This document shows positions 59,121 to 64,000 of a DNA stretch of 64,000 bases, one piece after another. Numbering within the stretch: position 1 is the stretch's first letter; each line of letters starts with the position of its first letter. The translations under genes were made by a program, and so were the position numbers. The notes beneath the pieces were generated by a model. The model did not search any database. It saw only the letters and a list, made by a program, of their open reading frames with translations, and was not told the DNA's origin. Origin of the DNA: JBFWVD01 sp050246915 (GTDB taxonomy: Bacteria; Actinomycetota; Acidimicrobiia; Acidimicrobiales; Ilumatobacteraceae); assembly GCA_050246915.1 (NCBI GenBank), contig JBFWVD010000004.1:62001-126000 (forward strand). The letters are read 5' to 3'.

Positions 59121-59621
59121 TCAGGATGACTCGGTGCCGCGTTCGGGCACGGTGCCGAAGAGGGCATCGACGACGCACTCGAGCACGAAACCGAGGAACG
59201 CGTAGAGCGCCATGGCTGGGGCGTTCGGATCGTCGTCGGCCATGGCGGTGAGATCGTCCTCCTCGCTCACGTCGAGCTTGGTGCCCAGCACCAGTCGGAG
59301 GTCGTTGACCGCGCCCATGAAGGCAGTGAGCTCGTCGGTGGTGAGGGTGTCGGAGCCCAGGCACGCCTCGAAGGTGTCCAGATTGGCCAGCCGGCGAGCC
59401 AGCAGGTCGTCCTTGGCCAGCAACTGGTAGAAGGCATCGGCGTCGGGATCGTCCGGATAGGCGGTGGGGAAGAGGCGCCGGAGATCGGGATCGTCGGGCC
59501 CGTGGATGAGCAACGTGCGCAGCTGCGGTCCGAGCGATCGCAGGATGCCGATCTCGACGTCGGTGAACTTGAGCTTCCAGGTGCCGCGTCGAGTGGCCTT
59601 GACCCGAGGGTTCCCGAACAT
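59121..59621 (-). CDS. DUF2017 domain protein
   Basis: 166-aa actinobacterial DUF2017 protein: LKFTDVEIGILRSLGPQLRTLL, RRLFPTAYPDDPDADAFYQLL (as LFPTAYPDDPDADAFYQLL), EDDLTAMADDDPNAPAMALYAFL. It is regularly found right after clpS, so it may aid ClpS/ClpAP in N-end-rule proteolysis; direct proof is lacking. ATG 59621 overlaps the clpS stop (TGATG), hence coupled. Confidence 0.85.
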   Translation of the reverse strand: MFGNPRVKATRRGTWKLKFTDVEIGILRSLGPQLRTLLIHGPDDPDLRRLFPTAYPDDPDADAFYQLLAKDDLLARRLANLDTFEACLGSDTLTTDELTAFMGAVNDLRLVLGTKLDVSEEDDLTAMADDDPNAPAMALYAFLGFVLECVVDALFGTVPERGTESS

Positions 59622-59917
59622 CACGTGTCGTGCTGCATGGTGGCCCACAGCCCGTGCTCGTGGAGCTTGAACACGTCCACCTCACATTTCTCCCGAGTGC
59701 CGTTGGACACCACGGCCCGACCCTTGTGGTGGACGTCCAACATCATCGAGGTGGCCTTCTCCTTGGAATATCCGAAAACCTTCTGGAGCACGAACGTCAC
59801 GTAGCTCATCAGGTTGATCGGGTCGTTCCAAACGAGCACCACCCAGGGCGTATCGGTGGCGGCCTCCTGGTCGAGCGACGGCTCATCGAGCTCGATCGGG
59901 GCGGGTCCGGGGGGCAC
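59621..59917 (-). CDS. clpS: ATP-dependent Clp protease adaptor ClpS
   Basis: 98-aa adaptor that feeds N-degron substrates to ClpA/ClpC. The core VVLVWNDPINLMSYVTFVLQKVFGYS (as VWNDPINLMSYVTFVL), MMLDVHHKGRAVV and KCEVDVFKLHEHGLWATM match ClpS, including NDPxNxxxYV and HxxGxA. GTG 59917. Divergent from ctaB; coupled to DUF2017. Confidence 0.93.
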   Translation of the reverse strand: MPPGPAPIELDEPSLDQEAATDTPWVVLVWNDPINLMSYVTFVLQKVFGYSKEKATSMMLDVHHKGRAVVSNGTREKCEVDVFKLHEHGLWATMQHDT

Positions 59918-59983
59918 TGGTCAATTCTGCCCTACCGATCGCTTTCCCATGCGGGCAAGCATGGTTCTAACCTCGCTGTTGTC

Positions 59984-60937
59984 ATGGCCGTCGGATCGCG
60001 TCCCCTCGTCCCGTCCCGATTGGCGCGCGGCAACGGGTTCGGTCACGGTGACGTTCTGCGCCGGCCCACTACCAAGATCCTGGGCTTCGTCGCGTTGACC
60101 AAGCCTCGCATCATCGAGTTGCTCCTGATCACCACGGTGCCGCCCATGGTGGTGGCAGCCAAGGGTCTCCCCGACTGGTGGCTGGTGGTCGCCACGCTCA
60201 TCGGCGGCACGTTGGCCGCCGGGGGCGCCAACGCCATCAACATGGTGGTCGACCGCGACATCGACAAGCTCATGCCCCGCACGCAGGGCCGTCCACTCGT
60301 CACCGGCTTGCTCGGGCCGCGCGAGGCCCTGGTGTTCGCCATCGGCCTCGAAGTGCTGGCGTTCGCCGTCCTGGCGTCATTCGTCAACGTGCTGTCCGCG
60401 GTCCTGGCCCTGTCGGCCACGGCGTTCTACGTGTTCGTCTACACGTTGTGGCTCAAGCGGACCAGCACCCAGAACATCGTCATCGGCGGTGCTGCCGGGT
60501 GCATGCCGGTGTTGGTCGGCTGGGCGGCAGTGACCGACTCGCTGGCATGGGCGCCCTGGGTCATGTTCCTGGTGATCTTCACCTGGACCCCGCCGCACTC
60601 ATGGGCGCTGGCGGTCAAGTACGCCGACGACTACCGAGCGGCCAACGTGCCGATGCTCCCGGCGGTCGCCTCGATGGAGGTGACCAGTCGCAGGATGCTG
60701 CGCTGGACGTTCGCGCTCGTGGCCTCCACCTTGTTGCTGGCCCCGGTGGCTGATCTCGGACCGACCTACTGGGTGACGGCGATCATCCTCGGGGCGGGGT
60801 TCATCGCGTTGTGCGCCGATCTGCACCGTCGTCCCACGATGGCCCGATCGATGCGGCTGTTCGCGTTCTCGATCAGTTACGTGACGTTGTTGTTCGCGGC
60901 CATGGCCGTCGACGTCCTCATCCGCTACGGCCTTTGA
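59984..60937 (+). CDS. ctaB: Protoheme IX farnesyltransferase
   Basis: 317-aa polytopic UbiA-type prenyltransferase making heme O from heme B and farnesyl-PP for cytochrome oxidase. Key motif NAINMVVDRDIDKLMPRT carries NxxxDxxD plus MxRT; YTLWLKRTSTQNIVIGGAAGCMPVLVG (as LKRTSTQNIVIGGAAGC) is heme-O-synthase specific, as is WTPPHSWALAVKYADDYR (WTPPHFW-like). ATG 59984; earlier frame to 59630 is spurious over clpS. No ctaA or oxidase genes in view. Confidence 0.95.
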   Translation: MAVGSRPLVPSRLARGNGFGHGDVLRRPTTKILGFVALTKPRIIELLLITTVPPMVVAAKGLPDWWLVVATLIGGTLAAGGANAINMVVDRDIDKLMPRTQGRPLVTGLLGPREALVFAIGLEVLAFAVLASFVNVLSAVLALSATAFYVFVYTLWLKRTSTQNIVIGGAAGCMPVLVGWAAVTDSLAWAPWVMFLVIFTWTPPHSWALAVKYADDYRAANVPMLPAVASMEVTSRRMLRWTFALVASTLLLAPVADLGPTYWVTAIILGAGFIALCADLHRRPTMARSMRLFAFSISYVTLLFAAMAVDVLIRYGL

Positions 60938-60940
60938 GCC

Positions 60941-60970
60941 GTCGATCTCGGGTCACAGCCCGAGATCGAC
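60941..60970. terminator. Bidirectional hairpin ctaB/DUF1501
   Basis: GTCGATCTCGGG (60941-60952) pairs perfectly with CCCGAGATCGAC (60959-60970) around TCACAG. It overlaps the last codons of the DUF1501 gene. A 12-bp stem between convergent genes fits a shared terminator. Confidence 0.65.
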
Positions 60971-62281
60971 AGCCTTCGGAGATCCGGGCAGCACCTCCGA
61001 GGCGGGGACGTCGAACCACTTCTCGGCGATCGTCGCGTAGTACTGATCCAAGCCCATTGTGGCGACGAGTTGATCGTTGTCGGAGAGCTTGTCGAGGCTC
61101 GAGGGCTCGCCGTACAGCCCAGCTTTCACCGGCCCGGCCAGCATCGCCACCGACGCGGTGCCGTGATCGAGCCCATTGGAGCCGTTGTCCTTGGCCGTGC
61201 GCCCGAACTCGCTGATGGTCATGACCAGCACGTCATCACCCATCCCGCGATCGTCGAGGTCGGCGAGGAGCGCATCGATGGACGCGTCCATGTCATCGAG
61301 CAGAGCAGGATGGCGGCCGAGGTGATCTTCGTGCGTGTCGAAGTCGAGCCCTGCGGGGACGTGCACGATCCGCACGTTCGGGTCGGCCGCCAGCAAGGAC
61401 GCGGCCAGCCGGAGGCCATTGCCGAGGTTCGATCCGGGATAGTCCCCCTTGGCCTCACCGAGGGCGGTGAGCGTCCGGGCGAACGCAACCGCGGAAGCGC
61501 CGGCTCTGCGGGCCGCGGTCAGCTGCGTGAGGTCGCCCTCTTGCATCATGGCGAGGAACTCGCGTTGGAACATGCTCCGTGTGACGTCGTCGGGGCTCGC
61601 GCCGAACAGATACCCGGCGGCATCCGGGGAGGGCAGCGACATCGTCGTGACTCGTTCGCTGGCCAGGGCGGGATGGCTCCCCGAGCCGATGGACACCCCG
61701 ACGGCGGCCGCAGCGGGATCGCCGAGCTGATCGGCCAATCGGCCGAAGAAGCCACCGCGCAACGCCGCGCCGCCGACGGCGTCGCCGGCCCACCATCGCT
61801 GCATCATGGCGAAATGGGAGCCGTCGGGCTCCATCGAGCCAACGCCCTGCACCATGGCCAGTCCACGTTTGTGGAGCCGCCCGAGGTTCTTGTGCAGGCC
61901 GTAGGCACCATCGAGTTCGATGAGCTGATCGTCGGCGATGGCTGTGCGGGGGCGGAGGTCTCGATAGCGACCGAGCCCGGCGGGTACCAGCATGCTCATG
62001 CCGTCGTTGCCGCCGTCGAGTTCCACCACCACGAGCCGGCGGGTACCCGCCTTGCCCTTGGCGTTACCGGCCGGTGCGGCAGTGGCCGGCCGGGTATCCC
62101 TGGCAGCGAGGGTGGAGTCCGACGTCGCCGCCGCGTCGTTGTTGGAACCGGAACCACTGGTGTCGCGCAGCCAACCCGCCGCGCCGAGGGTCACGCCTGC
62201 GCCGATCCCGGCGACCTTCAGGAACCGGCGCCGGTGCATGCTGGGGATCTGGGTTGCGGCGGGATCGGTTTCATCACTCAT
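60953..62281 (-). CDS. DUF1501 protein (second copy, no repeats)
   Basis: 442 residues with twin-arginine signal HRRRFLKVAGIGAGVTLG. The DUF1501 core has LVVVELDGGNDGMSMLVP, SHFAMMQRWWAG, IVHVPAGLDFDTHEDH, MTISEFGRTAKDN, and LDHGTASVAMLAG. It ends after the domain, unlike the 676-aa paralogue with GYW repeats. It follows the DUF1800 gene by 53 bp and is an operon with it. Unknown function; exported by Tat. Confidence 0.88.
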   Translation of the reverse strand: MSDETDPAATQIPSMHRRRFLKVAGIGAGVTLGAAGWLRDTSGSGSNNDAAATSDSTLAARDTRPATAAPAGNAKGKAGTRRLVVVELDGGNDGMSMLVPAGLGRYRDLRPRTAIADDQLIELDGAYGLHKNLGRLHKRGLAMVQGVGSMEPDGSHFAMMQRWWAGDAVGGAALRGGFFGRLADQLGDPAAAAVGVSIGSGSHPALASERVTTMSLPSPDAAGYLFGASPDDVTRSMFQREFLAMMQEGDLTQLTAARRAGASAVAFARTLTALGEAKGDYPGSNLGNGLRLAASLLAADPNVRIVHVPAGLDFDTHEDHLGRHPALLDDMDASIDALLADLDDRGMGDDVLVMTISEFGRTAKDNGSNGLDHGTASVAMLAGPVKAGLYGEPSSLDKLSDNDQLVATMGLDQYYATIAEKWFDVPASEVLPGSPKAVDLGL

Positions 62282-62334
62282 CTCGAACTCGTTTCTCGGG
62301 TGACGTCAGATGGGGCGAGGGTCAGCAGGGCGAT

Positions 62335-63651
62335 TCAGGACAGGGCGAACTCGGGGCAGCACACGACGAGCGCATGCAGGATCGAAGCCCGGTCCCGTCG
62401 TTCCTCGATGGTGCGCGCTGCGGTGTTCAGGGCATTGCGGGTGGCGTCGCTCACCTCGTAGAGCGACGCCTTGGCGAGGATCGCCGCCACCGGGTCGGCG
62501 TCGTCGGTGACCTCGGTGTCCCAGGCGTGGTCCCACGCCACTTGGGCTCGGGTGAACGCTGCCCCTGCGGACAACCAACGGTCTCCCATCGGCCATCCCG
62601 CGACGTTGGGAGGACTGAACGGCATCTGACCGAGGAGGTTCAAGATCCACATGTCCCGCTTCGCTCCCAGCACGGCGTTGGCGGCGAGATACCACTCGAC
62701 AGGCACGCGCGGACGGTTCATCCGCATCTCCAGGAAGCTCGGGTGGCCGATGATGGCCTCGATGAGTGGCCGTATCTCGAGGCCCGAACCGGTGAAGATG
62801 GCCGCCAGTTCGGCGGTCCGTTCGGGACTCGGGTTCTCACCGGTGAACGAGCGATGGAGCTTGGCTGCGATGAACGGCGCGCAGCTGGGGTGATCGCAGA
62901 TGATGTCGATCGCATCTGCGGCAGTGGTGGCCTGGGACCCCAAGAGCGTCACGGGGCCCTGTGGACCCGATTGCGGGTCGAAGCGAACGGTGTTGTTGCT
63001 CTCGTCGTCTATCCACCATCCCGAGAACGCAGTGGCCGCCGCAGCGACGTCGGCCTCGCTGTAGCCGCCGTCGTGGCCGAGAGTGAACAGCTCCATGACC
63101 TCGCGCCCGTAGTTCTGGTTGGGTGCCTCGGATGTGGAACCGTTGCCGTCCAGCCACGCCAGCATGGCCGCGTCAATTGTGATTGCCTGCAACAGATCTC
63201 GGAAGTTCCCCAGGGCGTGCTTGCGAAGCAATTGATGTTGACGCCACATCAGTTGCACCTCGGCTTTGTCGAGGCTGGAGGTGAGATGGCCGTGCCAGAA
63301 CCAGACCATCTTCTCGTGGAGGCCAGCTGCCGGATTGGCCATGGCGTCGAGCCACCAGTCCACCAGGACGCGCTCGTCATCGTCGGTGCCGAACTCGGGC
63401 GGATCCAACTGCAGCGCATTGGCCGACAGCACTGATCGCACCGCGACGTCGATGCCGCGCTCGGCGAGTGCCTCCACCTGCCCGGGGAACGGACCGAACG
63501 TCGTTCGCCGCAGCAGATGCGCGACCAGGGCGCGGTCATCCACCGCACCGGCCTGCGGCCAGACCCCCGACCGCAGGCCCGAGAGCAGCTGACGGCGGGT
63601 GGAGCGACGGTTGGAGGAGCGGAGGACGGACGATCGCTGCAAGGTGACCAT
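62335..63651 (-). CDS. DUF1800 protein (second copy)
   Basis: 438 residues: HLLRRTTFGPFPGQV, HEKMVWFWHGHLTSS, NYGREVMELFTLGHDG, AATAFSGWWID, KLHRSFTGENP, PFSPPNVAGWPMGDRWLS, with the same block order as the first DUF1800. The N-terminus is basic and Ser-rich (RSSNRRSTRRQLLSG) without a clear signal. Pairs with the DUF1501 gene. ATG 63651; frame to 63813 is spurious and crosses the divergent promoter. Confidence 0.88.
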   Translation of the reverse strand: MVTLQRSSVLRSSNRRSTRRQLLSGLRSGVWPQAGAVDDRALVAHLLRRTTFGPFPGQVEALAERGIDVAVRSVLSANALQLDPPEFGTDDDERVLVDWWLDAMANPAAGLHEKMVWFWHGHLTSSLDKAEVQLMWRQHQLLRKHALGNFRDLLQAITIDAAMLAWLDGNGSTSEAPNQNYGREVMELFTLGHDGGYSEADVAAAATAFSGWWIDDESNNTVRFDPQSGPQGPVTLLGSQATTAADAIDIICDHPSCAPFIAAKLHRSFTGENPSPERTAELAAIFTGSGLEIRPLIEAIIGHPSFLEMRMNRPRVPVEWYLAANAVLGAKRDMWILNLLGQMPFSPPNVAGWPMGDRWLSAGAAFTRAQVAWDHAWDTEVTDDADPVAAILAKASLYEVSDATRNALNTAARTIEERRDRASILHALVVCCPEFALS

Positions 63652-63702
63652 GGGGCAACGGTGCGCCTCGGGCAGTGAAACCAACGTGAGGCCGGGCTTC
63701 AC

Positions 63703-63730
63703 CTGACCTTCATGTCTCGGCTGCGACAAT
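63703..63730 (+). promoter_or_regulatory. Promoter of the response-regulator gene (CTGACC-16-GACAAT)
   Basis: CTGACC (63703-63708) and GACAAT (63725-63730) are 16 bp apart; +1 falls at 63737-63739, at the GTG start. Near-leaderless. Confidence 0.45.
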
Positions 63731-63738
63731 CGGCGGTC

Positions 63739-64000
63739 GTGCGAGTACTTCTGGTCGAAGACGATGTGTCCCTCGGGGCGGTGGTCCTGCGGGGCCTGAT
63801 CGAGGAAGGCCATGCCGTCGATCTGGAGCGCACGGTCGCGGGAGCCAACGCAGCGATCGAGTTGAACCCGTACCAGCTCATCGTTCTCGACCTGGGTCTG
63901 CCCGATGGTGACGGTCTCGCCGTGCTCGCCACGGTTCGGCGCCTGCGCTCCGGAGCCCGCGTGCTGATCCTCACCGCACGCGATTCGTTGGGTGACAAGG
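63739..64000 (+). CDS. OmpR-type response regulator (5' part)
   Basis: The open frame from GTG 63739 gives 87 residues up to the window end: receiver VRVLLVEDDVSLGAVVLRGL (as LLVEDDVSLG), LIVLDLGLPDGDG with phosphorylated Asp, LTARDSLGDK. It is the receiver of an OmpR-like regulator; the DNA-binding domain and kinase are outside. Divergent from the DUF1800-DUF1501 operon. Start fits a leaderless promoter. Confidence 0.8.
   Translation, partial: MRVLLVEDDVSLGAVVLRGLIEEGHAVDLERTVAGANAAIELNPYQLIVLDLGLPDGDGLAVLATVRRLRSGARVLILTARDSLGDK

Overview
The window is about 64 kb of GC-rich actinobacterial chromosome. Leaderless promoters, F420/flavin oxidoreductases (Ddn-like and LLM families), a CeoB/CeoC-type TrkA pair, a ClpS-DUF2017 pair and paired DUF1800/DUF1501 genes together suggest Actinomycetota. 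The class Acidimicrobiia is my best guess from the combination of families, but nothing here proves it. Genes are dense and both strands are used. There are no rRNA genes and no CRISPR array. Three tRNAs are present: Phe and Asp on the minus strand and Glu on the plus strand.

Layout. 1-9.7 kb: the tail of an Ala/Pro/Thr-repeat protein, a DsbA-like/DUF3293 pair, Nudix-FolE-HD phosphohydrolase on the minus strand, HNH endonuclease, a MoxR ATPase plus VWA protein pair, YceH, a sulfide:quinone reductase-like flavoprotein with a CsoR/CstR-like operator, and an XRE regulator. 9.8-19.4 kb: aminotransferase, a 14-TM drug exporter with a truncated second copy beside it, pyruvate:ferredoxin oxidoreductase (nifJ) coupled to a dihydroorotate dehydrogenase-like protein, and a leaderless winged-helix/nucleotidyltransferase gene. 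19.4-28.3 kb: rtcB, then the purine genes purL, purF and purM with galK inserted, followed by a coupled MFS transporter. 28.3-38.9 kb: membrane and secreted proteins, a first DUF1800-DUF1501 pair whose DUF1501 protein carries six GYW repeats, pyrE, a DUF4349 lipoprotein and an SDR. 38.9-46.8 kb: a TetR-SDR-LLM operon with a decayed decarboxylase beside it, tRNA-Asp and tRNA-Phe, an SPFH protein, VOC-dienelactone hydrolase, a Ddn-like protein and an MFS carrier.

46.86-50.17 kb is a small integrated element in the 3' end of tRNA-Glu. It is bounded by 44-bp direct repeats and holds a truncated tyrosine integrase, an antitoxin/PIN toxin pair and a tandemly triplicated lipoprotein gene whose third copy is broken. 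A decayed VapBC-like remnant abuts the right repeat.

50.5-57.3 kb (minus strand) is a potassium block: kdpD, kdpE, a KimA-like APC transporter, two trkA genes and an OB-fold protein in tight order. There is no kdpFABC in view, and the KdpD P-loop has lost its lysine. The segment ends with clpS-DUF2017, ctaB, a second DUF1800-DUF1501 pair and the start of an OmpR-type response regulator cut by the window end.

The most unusual items are the K+ block with an orphan, P-loop-defective KdpD; the DUF1501-GYW repeat fusion beside DUF1800; the tRNA-Glu element; the operator-like dyad before the sulfide:quinone reductase-like gene; and several RNA-hairpin/start-codon arrangements (purL, rtcB).
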